A DNA stretch of 64,000 nucleotides from Christensenella hongkongensis (GCF_000981035.1 NZ_LAYJ01000068.1:85024-149023), one strand, 5' to 3'. Positions 1-9,127 are shown, counted from the first letter of the stretch. The notes: a model not told the origin generated them from the letters alone. A program made the numbers and translations.

Positions 1-234
1 GCCATCGAAGCAGACGGTCACGATATCGGTGCGCTTATAGACGTGCTCGACGAGCTTCCCGGTCCGGAAAGCAAAGTCCCGGTTGTGATCGTAGCGGACA
101 CCATCAAGGGGCGGGGCGTAGGTTTTATGGAAAATTCCGCAGCGTGGCACGCCGGAAAAATCGATTGTGAAAGCAGAAAAAAAGCGGAACAGGAGCTTAT
201 TGCGGCTTTTGAACAGAAATGGGGTGGGCAATAA
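1..234 (+). CDS. Transketolase, N-terminal (TPP-binding) subunit, 3' end only
   Basis: The reading frame is open from the first base and ends at TAA 232-234, so only the last 77 residues are present. The tail contains VVIVADTIKGRGVGFMEN followed by AAWHAGK, typical of the end of the thiamine-diphosphate-binding half of transketolase (the TxxGxGv segment and the W-H pair). The family moves two-carbon ketol units between sugar phosphates in the non-oxidative pentose phosphate pathway. The enzyme is split here: the stop codon overlaps the start of the C-terminal subunit in a TAATG arrangement, so the two are probably translationally coupled and made in equal amounts. The upstream part lies outside the window. 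Confidence 0.9.
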   Translation, partial: AIEADGHDIGALIDVLDELPGPESKVPVVIVADTIKGRGVGFMENSAAWHAGKIDCESRKKAEQELIAAFEQKWGGQ

Positions 235-1193
235 TGTCAGAAAAAGCATATACCTATTACGACCTGATGGCGGCAAGAGATATTGCAGGCGATACCATGA
301 CAAGGCTTGGAGCTGAAAATGATAAAATCGTAGCAATCAATGCTGATTTGATGCGTTCGTCCAGAATGCAGGGCTTTGCAGCCGCATATCCGGAAAGGAC
401 ATTTAACGTGGGTATCGCTGAACAGGAAATGGTCAGCTTTTCAGCAGGCATGGCAAAGGAGGGCTTTCTGCCTTACTGCTTCACGTTTGGAGCTTTTATG
501 TCTATGAGGGCGTGCGAACAAATCAGGACAGACGTGTGTTATAACGGCCTGCCTGTAAGGTTTCTTGGTAATAATGCAGGCTACAGTGCAGGCACAATGG
601 GCGCGACGCACTGTGCGCTGGAAGATGTAGGCATCATGTGCTCAATCGGCAATATGACAGTCGTTGAGCCCGGCGATCCATTGCAGATCGCTAAGATACT
701 CGAAGCCTCGCTCACATGGGAAGGGCCGATCTACATCCGTATGGGCCGGGAATCGCAAACGGCAATCTATGACAGGGATTATAAATACGAGATCGGCAAG
801 GCCATCACTGTGATGGATGGCGGCGACGGCGCCTTTATCTGCAGCGGAAGCATTGTCCACCTTGCGCTGGACGCCGCAAAAAAGCTGAAGGCCGATCTTA
901 GCGTGGATATCCGTGTAATAGATATGCACACAATCAAGCCCATCGATAAGGCAGCGGTTGCTTCGGCGGCAAAAACGGGCCGCATCGTTTGCGCGCAGGA
1001 CGGAAATATCCAAAACGGTCTTGGCTATCAGGTAGCGGCAGTACTAATGGAGTCAGGCTTGTGCTGCAAATTCAAAATGCTCGGCTGCCCCGATCACTTT
1101 GTCCCAATCGCAACGACGGAATACCTGTATGGCAAAAATGGCTACGATGTTCAAGGCCTTTATGACAACATGAAACAGCTTCTTTTGCAGTAA
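234..1193 (+). CDS. Transketolase, C-terminal (pyrimidine-binding) subunit, 319 aa
   Basis: This is the second half of a split transketolase: a pyrimidine-binding domain (about residues 10-170) followed by the C-terminal transketolase domain (about 190-310). The FNVGIAEQEMVSFSAGMA segment holds the conserved glutamate that activates thiamine diphosphate. I place the start at ATG 234, which overlaps the stop of the previous subunit; an in-frame ATG at 219 would run deeper into that gene. The next gene downstream is a zinc alcohol dehydrogenase on the same strand, 37 bases away. Split transketolases beside dehydrogenases are common in Bacillota sugar or polyol catabolic clusters, so this copy may be pathway-specific rather than the housekeeping enzyme. 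The substrate cannot be read from sequence. Confidence 0.93.
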   Translation: MSEKAYTYYDLMAARDIAGDTMTRLGAENDKIVAINADLMRSSRMQGFAAAYPERTFNVGIAEQEMVSFSAGMAKEGFLPYCFTFGAFMSMRACEQIRTDVCYNGLPVRFLGNNAGYSAGTMGATHCALEDVGIMCSIGNMTVVEPGDPLQIAKILEASLTWEGPIYIRMGRESQTAIYDRDYKYEIGKAITVMDGGDGAFICSGSIVHLALDAAKKLKADLSVDIRVIDMHTIKPIDKAAVASAAKTGRIVCAQDGNIQNGLGYQVAAVLMESGLCCKFKMLGCPDHFVPIATTEYLYGKNGYDVQGLYDNMKQLLLQ

Positions 1194-1230
1194 AATCCAA
1201 AGGAATCAAAAGGATATTGGAGGTAAAAAT

Positions 1231-2268
1231 ATGAAAGTATTGGCAATGACAAAGCGCGGAATACCCGCGGAGCATAAATACGGAACGCTGGAGCTGCTCG
1301 ACTGGGAGGTACCGAAGGTTGGCGATGAAGACGTTTTGATCAAAATCGCTTATTCCGCGATCTGCGGCTCTGATCCCCATATTCTGGCCGGCCTATTGGA
1401 AAGCGCGCTCCCCACCGGCATGGGGCATGAGATGTCAGGCTATGTGGCCGCACTCGGATCAAAGGCCACCAAGCGCGGTCTCAAAGCAGGCGACAAGGTA
1501 ACCGGAAATTTTGTACGTTTTTGCGGCACCTGCTTTTTTTGCAGGAACGGGCAGGAAAACCTTTGTCCTGTACTTCTTGACGGCTGGAACGCATGCCAGG
1601 CGGAGTATGTCCTCTGGCATGAATCACAGGTTTATAAAATTCCCCAAAACGTAGACCTTATGGACGCCTGCCTGACCGAACCAAGCGCGATTGCCCTGCG
1701 TATGGTGGAAAAATCTGAAATTCGCATCGGAAACCGCGTCGCCGTAATCGGCGGGGGCGGAATCGGCCAGCTTGTTTCACAAATCGCAAGGATTTCAGGC
1801 GCATCGTCTGTCACGCTTGTGGAGCCCGTTGCAGAAAAGCGTGCGCTTGCAGAATCCGTGGGCATCGACCACACACTTGATCCTGTCCACGATGATCTGC
1901 TTGCGGCAACGCAGGAAATTACGGAAGGCCGCGGTTTTGACAATATTGTAGAAACCTCCGGTAACCCCCGGGCATGCGAACAGGCGCTTGCCATGACAGC
2001 CGCAGGTGGGCATATCGTGTATCCCGCCATGTATGCAGCCGATTATAATCTTCCGCTGAACCTGTACAGGGAATGCTACCTCAGCGAAAAAACAATTCAC
2101 GGCTGCCTGATGTCTCCTTACAGCTTCCCGCGCACTGTCCAGATGCTTCCGCGGCTGCAGCTGCGCCCGCTTATCCAGCGTGTCCATACACTGGATGAGT
2201 ACCAGCAGGCTTATGACGATGCAATTTCGGGCAAATATATTAAGATCGTTTTTGACTGCACCAAATAA
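1231..2268 (+). CDS. Zinc-dependent medium-chain alcohol/polyol dehydrogenase, 345 aa
   Basis: This belongs to the medium-chain dehydrogenase/reductase family (threonine or sorbitol dehydrogenase-like). Visible marks are the catalytic zinc Cys in AICGSDPH, GHEMSG, the four-Cys structural zinc loop CGTCFFCRNGQENLC, and the Rossmann motif VAVIGGGGIGQL. Such enzymes oxidise secondary alcohols or polyols with NAD(P)+. A strong ribosome site, GGAGGTAAAAAT, precedes ATG 1231. It follows the split transketolase on the same strand, so it likely feeds a ketose into or out of pentose phosphate reactions. It converges on a second dehydrogenase of the same family on the other strand. The exact substrate is not predictable. 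Confidence 0.9.
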   Translation: MKVLAMTKRGIPAEHKYGTLELLDWEVPKVGDEDVLIKIAYSAICGSDPHILAGLLESALPTGMGHEMSGYVAALGSKATKRGLKAGDKVTGNFVRFCGTCFFCRNGQENLCPVLLDGWNACQAEYVLWHESQVYKIPQNVDLMDACLTEPSAIALRMVEKSEIRIGNRVAVIGGGGIGQLVSQIARISGASSVTLVEPVAEKRALAESVGIDHTLDPVHDDLLAATQEITEGRGFDNIVETSGNPRACEQALAMTAAGGHIVYPAMYAADYNLPLNLYRECYLSEKTIHGCLMSPYSFPRTVQMLPRLQLRPLIQRVHTLDEYQQAYDDAISGKYIKIVFDCTK

Positions 2269-2279
2269 CCAGCTTCTTA

Positions 2280-2311
2280 AAAAGCGGCAGGGTTAATGCC
2301 CCGCCGCTTTT
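2280..2311. terminator. Bidirectional intrinsic terminator between the two dehydrogenases
   Basis: AAAAGCGGC (2280-2288) pairs with GCCGCTTTT (2303-2311), and inner G and C bases can extend the stem. It has A-rich and T-rich flanks on both sides and sits between two convergent genes, so it can end transcripts from either strand. Confidence 0.8.
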
Positions 2312-2315
2312 GTGC

Positions 2316-3326
2316 TTACGCCATTTTAATCAATATCTTGATATTCTTTTGCGAGAGATGCGCACAAAACGCATCACGAATCTCTTCAAGCGGATATACC
2401 CGGCTGATCAACGGCTTTAAATCAAGCGTCCGCATGACGCTCGCAGCGGCTTCCAGCATATAGGGCGCGAGAAAAAACGGCCTCAATACCGCTTCCTTCA
2501 TATACAGCTCCATCAGGCTCAAATCATTCGTCGTTGTCAGGTCATACATATAGGAGTACAGGATCGTTCCCCTCCTTGCCAAAATCTGTGCGGCGCAAGG
2601 CAAAAGATCCGGGTTTCTTGACATTTCATAAACCATATCATATCCATATTGCAAAGTGTAATCCATTGCATTCGCAGCGATTTGTGCGGGCTCCGCCGGC
2701 ACCACATGATCTGCCCCCAGCCTGAGTGCGAGCCTGCCTTTTTCCGTGTCATTCTCCGCAATATCCACCAATACCGCTCCCTGTTTTTTTGCAAGCTGCA
2801 GCATGATCAGCGACATAGTATTCACACCGAATATCATTACCTTGGGCGCAGAGGAATTTTGACGGTAAAGACTGTTGTAAAGGCAATAGGTGACCGGGTC
2901 CAGAAGCGCGCCGCCCTCAAGTGAAACTTCATCAGGCAGCCTGCATAGCTGCTTTTGGTGCAGCAGGGCATAATCTGCAAAGACGGACGTGCATTTAATA
3001 TTCATACAATGGTTTTCCATTCCGCCTTTACAATAATGGCAGGTCCCGCAAAACAGCCACGCCTGCCCGCTTACGCGGTCCCCTTCGCAAAAACCGTTTT
3101 TTCGGGCGTTTTCACCAAGCGCCTCCACCGTGCCGGAAAACTCGTGTCCCGCGATTGCGGATGGCAAGGGCCAGTTTACCGTATCCATGGTGTAAAGCGG
3201 GATATCATCATCACAAATTCCCGCATATGCAATCCTGACCAATACATCGTCCGGCCCGCTGACCTGCGGCTTTTCTGCCGTAATGATTTCGATCTTCCTT
3301 GGCGCAGCATAGTGAACAAGCCTCAT
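2316..3326 (-). CDS. Medium-chain alcohol dehydrogenase-like protein with a degenerate Rossmann motif, 336 aa
   Basis: This is a medium-chain zinc dehydrogenase homologue: GICDDDIP (catalytic Cys position), AGHEFSG, and the structural zinc loop CGTCHYCKGGMENHC. The nucleotide-binding turn reads VMIFGVNTMSLIM, so the second and third glycines of GxGxxG are replaced by Asn and Ser. I choose ATG 3326 because GGGAGTGAGG precedes it at good spacing; the longer form from 3344 contains that ribosome site inside its coding sequence. The stop of the upstream AraC-type regulator (3331) lies only a few bases away, so the two are probably one transcript and the regulator may control this enzyme. Cofactor use may differ from relatives. 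Confidence 0.85.
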   Translation of the reverse strand: MRLVHYAAPRKIEIITAEKPQVSGPDDVLVRIAYAGICDDDIPLYTMDTVNWPLPSAIAGHEFSGTVEALGENARKNGFCEGDRVSGQAWLFCGTCHYCKGGMENHCMNIKCTSVFADYALLHQKQLCRLPDEVSLEGGALLDPVTYCLYNSLYRQNSSAPKVMIFGVNTMSLIMLQLAKKQGAVLVDIAENDTEKGRLALRLGADHVVPAEPAQIAANAMDYTLQYGYDMVYEMSRNPDLLPCAAQILARRGTILYSYMYDLTTTNDLSLMELYMKEAVLRPFFLAPYMLEAAASVMRTLDLKPLISRVYPLEEIRDAFCAHLSQKNIKILIKMA

Positions 3327-3330
3327 ATCC

Positions 3331-4782
3331 TCACTCCCTTTCACCCAATACGCTGTTTCTATATTCTGTGGGCGTCATACCCGTATGTTTTTTAAACATA
3401 CGGCTGAAATACCTCTGGTCCCTGATCCCCACCATTTCCGCAACCGCCCCGACTGTCTCCCCGCTTTCCCGCAGGAGATATTTTGCATTCCTGATACGCA
3501 CCCTTGTTAAGAAAGCAATATAGCTGACATGAAGGTCCCTTTGGAACAGGAAACTCAGATAGGTGGGCGCAATCCCGACCTGCCCGGCTGTTTTTGCAAG
3601 CGAAACATCCTGTGAATAATGGGCTGCTATATAAAGCGCAGCATCAATGACAACGCCAGCCCATCTTTGCTCATTCCCATCAAGCGACGCAGCCAGTGAA
3701 CAAAAACGCTTTGCAGCACAGGAGGCCTCCTCCTGAAGCGTGGCATGCGTTTCCATTTCAGGGCTCCCTTTTCCCATACTGAAAAGCGTGAAAATGTCCT
3801 CCAGCTTTTGACGCAGCATATCGCGTTTTTCCATGTCCAGGCTGTTTTTGAGTGCCGAGTACAGATCATTTACACACGCTTCCACCGCTTTTTCATCCCC
3901 CACTGCCAGACTCCTTGTCAGGCGGCGCAGCCCAAGGTCAATCGTATCCGCCGATAAGCCCTGCGCATGCTTTTTGAAATAAGCGCTGTCTGCCAATATT
4001 CCCTCGATTCCAAAATAAATACAGTTTTGCAGCAAGGCTTGCGTTTCCTGAAACGCCACGGGAAGTTCTTCCACATTTGAGGCAAACCCACAGCAGCAAA
4101 CAAACCTCTTATGCCATTTTTCACGCAACAACCGTTCCAGTTCCATTGCGTCGTCACTTTCCGATATGATGCAGAGCTTCCGGCCTTCTGGCAAAAGGAC
4201 AGCCCTCGGCCCGTAAAAACGTTCCAGAATGTCCGCCACGCAGCCCGCTTCTGCCGGGTTTTCGCAGCCAACCATAAGGACGGCGAATCCTTCCCACTGG
4301 TCAAAAAGGGTTTCAAGTGCTGACCAGCCCGACAGCCCGGGCCGTCCGTGCAACAGCGTTTGAATTCCCTCCAAAGGTTTTGCGGATTTCACGCTGCTTT
4401 TTGTTTTATCGTCATTTTCAAGCGATGCGCACGCCTTCAAAAGCAAGCTGCTCAATTCGGCTTCTGTAAGGCATGCCGACTTTAAAATTGCGTCCGCACC
4501 TGCCGGGCAGCCTGCAATCATTTCCTTCTCATCATAGAGTATAACAAACAGCTCCTTCGCCTGTTTGCGCATAAGCGCGATAAACTGTCCAAGCTCTACA
4601 AGCGGCGATCTTACGTCCAGAATCACGATCTCAGGCTCCAGGCTCATCAGCCGCCGCAATCCTAAAGCCGCATGATATTCAATTACCGGCTTCCGGAATC
4701 CAAACGCTTCCCAATCCACCAGTTTTTTGATGCGTTCACCAGTTGCATAATCGCTCATCATGAACAAAACGGAATGCTGCAA
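3331..4782 (-). CDS. AraC-type response regulator with a degenerate receiver domain, 483 aa
   Basis: The N-terminal 120 residues resemble a CheY receiver with the phospho-acceptor position in VILDVRSP and a lysine in ILKSACL. The usual acidic pair near the start is reduced (MMSDYATG), and the LSGY segment is replaced by LYDEKEM. The middle (about 125-370) is a long linker region as in YesN-type regulators. The C-terminal 100 residues carry two helix-turn-helix motifs of the AraC family (DVSLAKTAGQVGIAPTYLSFLF and GETVGAVAEMVGIRDQRYFSRMFKK) ending TPTEYRN. No histidine kinase is visible nearby. It is followed at once by a zinc dehydrogenase gene, which it probably regulates together with the transketolase module. 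Confidence 0.88.
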   Translation of the reverse strand: MQHSVLFMMSDYATGERIKKLVDWEAFGFRKPVIEYHAALGLRRLMSLEPEIVILDVRSPLVELGQFIALMRKQAKELFVILYDEKEMIAGCPAGADAILKSACLTEAELSSLLLKACASLENDDKTKSSVKSAKPLEGIQTLLHGRPGLSGWSALETLFDQWEGFAVLMVGCENPAEAGCVADILERFYGPRAVLLPEGRKLCIISESDDAMELERLLREKWHKRFVCCCGFASNVEELPVAFQETQALLQNCIYFGIEGILADSAYFKKHAQGLSADTIDLGLRRLTRSLAVGDEKAVEACVNDLYSALKNSLDMEKRDMLRQKLEDIFTLFSMGKGSPEMETHATLQEEASCAAKRFCSLAASLDGNEQRWAGVVIDAALYIAAHYSQDVSLAKTAGQVGIAPTYLSFLFQRDLHVSYIAFLTRVRIRNAKYLLRESGETVGAVAEMVGIRDQRYFSRMFKKHTGMTPTEYRNSVLGERE

Positions 4783-4850
4783 GGTAACCCTCTTCCTTAT
4801 CTCAATTTAGTTTGCTGTCCCGAAAAAATGAAATGATTTCTACTGTTTTT

Positions 4851-4878
4851 ATTATAACATTTTTTGCAGGATTGTGAA
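4851..4878 (-). promoter_or_regulatory. Probable promoter of the AraC-type regulator gene
   Basis: On the minus strand TTCACA (4878-4873) and TATAAT (4856-4851) are separated by 16 bases, about 70 bases upstream of the AraC-type gene. The -10 is perfect and the -35 is weak. The rest of the gap 4783-5035 holds the terminator at 4979-5016 and nothing else recognised. Confidence 0.5.
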
Positions 4879-4978
4879 ATTTTTTCCTTCCTGAAGATAT
4901 TTTTCCCGGTTATCCGGCTTTTCATCTACAGATAGCTGGTTAAGCCCATCTCCAGATTTTCGGCTCTATAAAAGGAAA

Positions 4979-5016
4979 AACAGCTGTATTATATATAATG
5001 ATACAGCTGTTTTTTA
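4979..5016 (-). terminator. Intrinsic terminator after the Rrf2 gene
   Basis: AACAGCTGTAT (4979-4989) and ATACAGCTGTT (5001-5011) form an 11-bp stem around an AT-rich loop. T-runs lie on both sides, so it could act in either direction. It lies about 25 bases past the stop of the Rrf2 gene. Confidence 0.8.
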
Positions 5017-5035
5017 TCTGTTTTGACACAAAAAC

Positions 5036-5482
5036 CTATTCTTTTCCCCGCGCCACGCTTTCATTTTTTCTACCGCTGAAAATTTTCCTGTCAATTTGTT
5101 CAATCGTAATGTGCGAAAGTCTCTCCCTGCACAAATGGTCGAGCCCTCCGTAAATTTCATCCATCACATCCGCCATTCCTGATGCAATCAGGCACTCAAG
5201 GTCCATGCTCCCCGATCTCCATGTTGCGGAAACAATCTTTACCTCCAGTGCATTGCAAATATCCCGCAGGGTGACGCAGCCCGGATCGAGATCAAAGGAA
5301 TACCCGCCGTCGATCCCTTCTTTGGTTTTCACGAGGCCCGCCTTTTTCAATCTTGCCATTACTTTCCTGATTCTGGCAGGATGGGTGCAAACATTTTTTG
5401 CAAGCTCTTCACTGCTCTTGCTCTCCTTTTTATGATTGAGAAATACAAGCGCATGCACCGCAATGGTAAATTCACTTGTCAT
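5036..5482 (-). CDS. Rrf2-family transcriptional regulator, 148 aa
   Basis: This is a winged-helix protein of the Rrf2 family: MTSEFTIAVHALVFLNHK opening, recognition helix region CTHPARIRKVMARLKKAGLV, then KEGIDGGYSFDLDP (the conserved glycine wing). The tight three-Cys cluster of iron-sulfur Rrf2 sensors (IscR, NsrR) is absent; single Cys residues lie at NVCTHP, GCVTL, DICNA, LECLI and LCRERL. That resembles the YwnA/CymR-like branch that senses thiol state or partner proteins. I start at ATG 5482, which has GAGG six bases upstream; ATG 5488 is too close to the same site. It lies just downstream of the redox cluster on the same strand and probably controls it. The ligand is unknown. Confidence 0.85.
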   Translation of the reverse strand: MTSEFTIAVHALVFLNHKKESKSSEELAKNVCTHPARIRKVMARLKKAGLVKTKEGIDGGYSFDLDPGCVTLRDICNALEVKIVSATWRSGSMDLECLIASGMADVMDEIYGGLDHLCRERLSHITIEQIDRKIFSGRKNESVARGKE

Positions 5483-5514
5483 ATTCATCCTCTCCCGTTG
5501 CTTTTTCTACTGTA

Positions 5515-5543
5515 ATCATAATTGTTTCGTTTCAAAAATACAA
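5515..5543 (-). promoter_or_regulatory. Candidate promoter of the Rrf2 gene
   Basis: Minus-strand TTGTAT (5543-5538) and TATGAT (5520-5515) are 17 bases apart, between the end of the RclA-like gene and the Rrf2 start. The spacer holds the short repeat GAAACGAAAC. The regulator may therefore be made separately from the upstream operon. Confidence 0.4.
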
Positions 5544-5546
5544 GTT

Positions 5547-6925
5547 TTATTTTATGGGAGCAAACAGGTCGTTCAGGGCTTCGCTCATCGTCGGATGCGT
5601 AAAGACCTGCCGATGCAAAGCTGACGCCTTAAGTCCCGAATCGATCGCAAGCTTCACCGTATTGATGACCTCATGTGACTCCGCACAGATAAGCGACGCA
5701 CCGAGTATTTCATCCGTATCCGCGTCGACCACCGCTTTTAAAAAGCCCTCTGTTTCCTTCAATACCTGCGCCTTTGGCACTGCCGCCGCCGGCAGCTTTG
5801 CGATGCGGATATTGCGATTCTGCGCACGCGCTTCCTTTTCTCTTAATCCAACCGTTGAAAGCGGCGGATCGATAAAAACGCTATTCGGAACATTCTTCCG
5901 GTCGTTCGCCGTATAAAGCGGTCCTTCCCCTGCCTGCGACCACACAATCCGAAAATCGTCGAGTGAAATATAGGTGAATTGCAGACCTCCCGCAACGTCT
6001 CCCATTGCCCATATGTTCGGCGCTGTCGTGCACAGGAACTTGTCGGTTTTAACCGCCCCGCGTTCTGTCTGTTCCACGCCTGCCGCCTCCAGTGCCAATC
6101 CCCGCGTATTCGGCTGCCGGCCAGTTGCCACAAGAACTGCGTCCGCTTCAAGCACGCTTTCCTCTCCGTTCCACGTCATATGCAGCGCCACTCCCTGCGC
6201 GGTTTGCGACACAGAATGGATTTGCGCACCCAGCCGGAACTCTACGCCTTTGTTCTCCAATATTTTTCTGACTTCCTGCGATACGTCCTCGTCCTCGCGC
6301 GGCAGATACGTTTTACCGTCCTGCAGCACCGTCACCTTGCTGCCAAAGCCCGCGTACATAGACGCAAATTCCGTGCCGATGTAGCCTCCGCCTATAATCG
6401 CCAGTTTGCGCGGCAATATATCAAGCTCCATCATCCCCTCGCTGGTATATACGCACGGATTGCCCGAAAGTCCTTCAATGGGAGGAAACACCGGCTCGAA
6501 CCTGTATTAATGAATATCTTTTCGCCTTCCAATACCTGCTTGTTACCGCCCTCACCCTCATCAACTTCCACCTGCGTGGCGGACAGGAACCTTGCTTCCC
6601 CTGTCAAAACAATTACATTTGGCAGGTCGTTCAGCTTGTCAAAATTCTTTTTACGCAGCATCGCGGTAAGCTCGCGTTTTTCCGCGATCGCCTTTTTATA
6701 CCACTGCGCCTTTTCCTCAAACGTGCTCCCCTTGCTAAGCGCAGCGAAACGCGCATTTTTGATCAGTGATTTTGAAGGGATACAACCGACATTGATGCAC
6801 GTCCCTCCATACATCCGATCCGACCTCTCGATCATCGCGACCGTATCTCCCCGCGCGGCAAGTTTTCCTGCCAGCGTTTTTCCACCTTTGCCAAATCCAA
6901 TGATAATTGCGTCAAATTTCTTCAT
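5547..6925 (-). pseudogene. RclA-like pyridine nucleotide-disulfide oxidoreductase, split by a one-base frameshift
   Basis: The N-terminal part (6925 to about 6495) starts [20 protein letters not shown] and has the redox pair GGTCINVGCIPSK. The C-terminal part (about 6494 to 5547) has the NAD-binding GGGYIGTEFASMYAGFG, GRQPNT, the FAD motif IWAMGDVAGG, and the dimer-interface motif HPTMSEALNDLF. The whole span is 1379 bases, one short of 460 codons, and the break falls at 6494-6498 in what should read NTGS-x-PVFPPIEGL. The MYGGTCIN context is closest to RclA and hypothiocyanous-acid reductases, FAD enzymes that defend against reactive chlorine or thiocyanate oxidants. Everything except the one base looks intact, so this is either a very recent mutation or a sequencing error. 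The start overlaps the upstream ferredoxin-like gene by 14 bases, and GGGG precedes ATG 6925. Confidence 0.85.
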
Positions 6926-7814
6926 TCGTAATCCCCTTTCTTTCCCTTGTCCACTTCTCAAACGTAGAACAGATCGCGCCATTTGGACAGGCTTTTTTGC
7001 ACGCTCCGCAACGAATACATTCCGGACTGTTCGGCTGCTTGAATACTGGAATGTCGAGCTTGCACGCCTTTTTGCATGCGCCGCATTTCGTACACTTTTC
7101 CTCATCCACGATCAGCCGATACAGCGAAACCTTGTTGAATAACCCGTATACCGCCCCAAGCGGGCACAAATACCGGCAGAATGGCCTGTATACGGCAATG
7201 GACAAAAACACCAATACCACGAGTATCCCGATTTTCCAAGCAAACAATCCCCCGGCGGCATCCTGCAATCCCGGATCGGCCGCAACGAGTGGAATCCCCG
7301 CCATAAGCGTTCCCGAAGGGCAGATGTATTTGCAGAACCACGGCTGTCCCTGACCTATAATATCGGTCACAAGCAATGGCAGGAGAATCACAAACCCGAC
7401 TAAAATACCGTATTTCAGGTATTTCAGCCAACGGTCCCCCGGCAGCTTGCGTAATTTTTTGACAAAGGGTATTTTATGGATCGCATCCTGCAAAAGTCCA
7501 AACGGACATAACCAGCCGCACACCAGTTTGCCAATAAGGGCGCCCACAAATATCAAAAAGCCTGCAATATAGAATGTAAATTTAAAATCCCTGCTGCCAA
7601 GGACAGCCTGCAATGCTCCGATTGGGCATGAGCCTATCGCTCCGGGACAGGAATAACAATTCAATCCCGGTACGCACACGGCCTTGGATGCGCCAGTGTA
7701 AATCGTCCCGTTCGTAAAGCCCGCCATATATCCGTTTGTCACCAATGTGAAGGCAACCTGCACGACGTGCCTGATATGGCTGCCAATCCAAATAAACAGC
7801 TTACCCAATTCCAA
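6912..7814 (-). CDS. Membrane-bound 4Fe-4S polyferredoxin-like protein (NapH/CcoG-like), 300 aa
   Basis: About five hydrophobic segments are interleaved with cysteine motifs: [18 protein letters not shown], then [16 protein letters not shown] and CRYLCPLG in the membrane part. Two classical ferredoxin motifs, [12 protein letters not shown] and [12 protein letters not shown], lie in the C-terminal cytosolic domain. The family passes electrons across or along the membrane (NapH, CcoG, Rnf-associated proteins). The gene begins with TTG at 7814 inside the end of the small CXXC gene, with GGAG just upstream; a second TTG at 7808 is possible. It sits between envelope thiol proteins and a flavin disulfide reductase. 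I infer that it carries electrons between the cytosolic reductase and the outer thiol proteins; this is not established. Confidence 0.85.
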   Translation of the reverse strand: MELGKLFIWIGSHIRHVVQVAFTLVTNGYMAGFTNGTIYTGASKAVCVPGLNCYSCPGAIGSCPIGALQAVLGSRDFKFTFYIAGFLIFVGALIGKLVCGWLCPFGLLQDAIHKIPFVKKLRKLPGDRWLKYLKYGILVGFVILLPLLVTDIIGQGQPWFCKYICPSGTLMAGIPLVAADPGLQDAAGGLFAWKIGILVVLVFLSIAVYRPFCRYLCPLGAVYGLFNKVSLYRLIVDEEKCTKCGACKKACKLDIPVFKQPNSPECIRCGACKKACPNGAICSTFEKWTRERKGITNEEI

Positions 7815-7959
7815 TACACTCCAGGCAAATATTAACCGCTTTGGTCAGTACAACAAACGCTTCGCCACGCAAAACGCCAATCACAATAAATACGGCCCCA
7901 ACGGCTGCCAGCAATATCCAGATTTTGTTGCCGGTTTTTACCGTGGTATTCGTATTCAT
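7801..7959 (-). CDS. CD1871A-like CXXC small membrane protein, 52 aa
   Basis: A single hydrophobic helix (residues 13-30, [18 protein letters not shown]) is followed by [22 protein letters not shown], with a CLEC pair at residues 45-48. This matches the small proteins annotated as the CD1871A family of CXXC-motif proteins in Clostridia. The start ATG 7959 overlaps the stop of the TlpA-like gene (ATGA), and its own 3' end overlaps the next gene, so all three are translationally coupled. The CXXC could relay electrons or bind a metal or cluster next to the membrane iron-sulfur protein. No function has been shown that I know of. Confidence 0.75.
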   Translation of the reverse strand: MNTNTTVKTGNKIWILLAAVGAVFIVIGVLRGEAFVVLTKAVNICLECIGIG

Positions 7960-9107
7960 CCGCAGCACCCGCTGTTGACGTCCGTAAGCGCGTCGTCGAT
8001 CCACGCGCTCCACTCTTTTACGTCGCTGCCTGCTGCAAGCGGCTTGCCAACTACGCTACCCCACGGTGCAATCGCCAGTACAAGCGGCTCATCACCAAGG
8101 ATATATCCGGCCAACTCCTGCGTGGGCTTCAACTGCGGAAAATCCGCCCCCGCATGATTGGCGGTTTCCTTTATTTCTGTTTCCTTACCGTCTGCATTCA
8201 ATACAAATCCAATTCCATTGATCGCTGTACTGCCCTTCAGGTATTCCTGCATTTTTTGCAGCGCCTGTGCGTTTCCTTCCCAGGCCGGATCCCATACAAG
8301 CGCAAGCGTGAGCTGCGTGCCCTCGTTCAGTATCTGGTCTGTAACGGTATTTCCATCCATATCTGTCGTTGTAAACTCATAAAAAATCGGTGCGTTGATC
8401 ATAGCAGTTTCCCCGCTGATGTTACTGCTAACCCCGGCAGCCTGCTGCGCATCCTCCTTTTGAGGAGCTTGTGCGTCATCTGTATCCGGCATCGATGCAA
8501 GCAGTCCGTCTATAATCTCCTGCCATTTTTCCTTGGAACGCGCGCCCATATAGGATTTCCCGACCTGATTGCCGTTTTCGTCGACAAAAACGGTTTCCGG
8601 GACAGCCGTGACATTTTTCAGCTTCGCATCGATCAAATCCTGAGACGGAAGAATATGCGTATAATCCGCTCCTGTTTTTTCTGCGATCTCATTGACAAGG
8701 TCTACCTGTTCCTGGGAAATACTGCCATCCTGATTGAGGACGTCAATCGGCATTCCAACAACCTGAAACCCTTTGTCTTTATATTCCTTGTTGAGTTCGC
8801 CAAGCTCAGGCATTTCGTTCAGGCATGGCCCGCAGTAGGTTGCCCATATATTAACCATCGTAAGCTTATGCCCGGAAAAAATATCCTGCGTCACATCATT
8901 TCCATTGGAATCCACAGCCGTGAACTGATTGAAAAGCTCCGTTACCTGCGGTGCTGACGACGCTTGCAAATCCTGCGCAGGCGTTTGCGGCGAAGCTTCG
9001 CTTTCTGTTTTCACTTCCGCTTTTGGCGCGGAAGGCGCACAGGCCGTGAACATAACCATACCTGCCACCAAAAATGCTGCTAATATCCATCGTTTCTGTT
9101 TTCTCAT
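7956..9107 (-). CDS. TlpA-like thiol-disulfide lipoprotein with two redoxin domains, 383 aa
   Basis: A lipoprotein signal ends at FTAC (Cys 23), followed by a low-complexity Ala/Ser/Glu/Pro linker. Domain 1 (about 55-205) is a TlpA/ResA thioredoxin fold with WATYCGPC (Cys 92 and 95). Domain 2 (about 240-375) has the same fold outline ([16 protein letters not shown]) but lacks the CXXC. The protein ends NSGCCG, an extra adjacent cysteine pair. I start at ATG 9107, which has GGAGAAGG upstream, rather than GTG 9131. It should sit on the outer face of the membrane and reduce disulfides or carry thiols, with reducing power perhaps from the CLEC peptide and the iron-sulfur membrane protein encoded next. 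Confidence 0.88.
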   Translation of the reverse strand: MRKQKRWILAAFLVAGMVMFTACAPSAPKAEVKTESEASPQTPAQDLQASSAPQVTELFNQFTAVDSNGNDVTQDIFSGHKLTMVNIWATYCGPCLNEMPELGELNKEYKDKGFQVVGMPIDVLNQDGSISQEQVDLVNEIAEKTGADYTHILPSQDLIDAKLKNVTAVPETVFVDENGNQVGKSYMGARSKEKWQEIIDGLLASMPDTDDAQAPQKEDAQQAAGVSSNISGETAMINAPIFYEFTTTDMDGNTVTDQILNEGTQLTLALVWDPAWEGNAQALQKMQEYLKGSTAINGIGFVLNADGKETEIKETANHAGADFPQLKPTQELAGYILGDEPLVLAIAPWGSVVGKPLAAGSDVKEWSAWIDDALTDVNSGCCG

Positions 9108-9127
9108 TACCTTCTCCATTCTGTTTT

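Noticed and set aside
5979..7142. 387-codon plus-strand open frame
   Set aside because: It is antisense to the RclA-like and iron-sulfur genes, has a Cys/His/Arg-rich composition with no domain, and no ribosome site.
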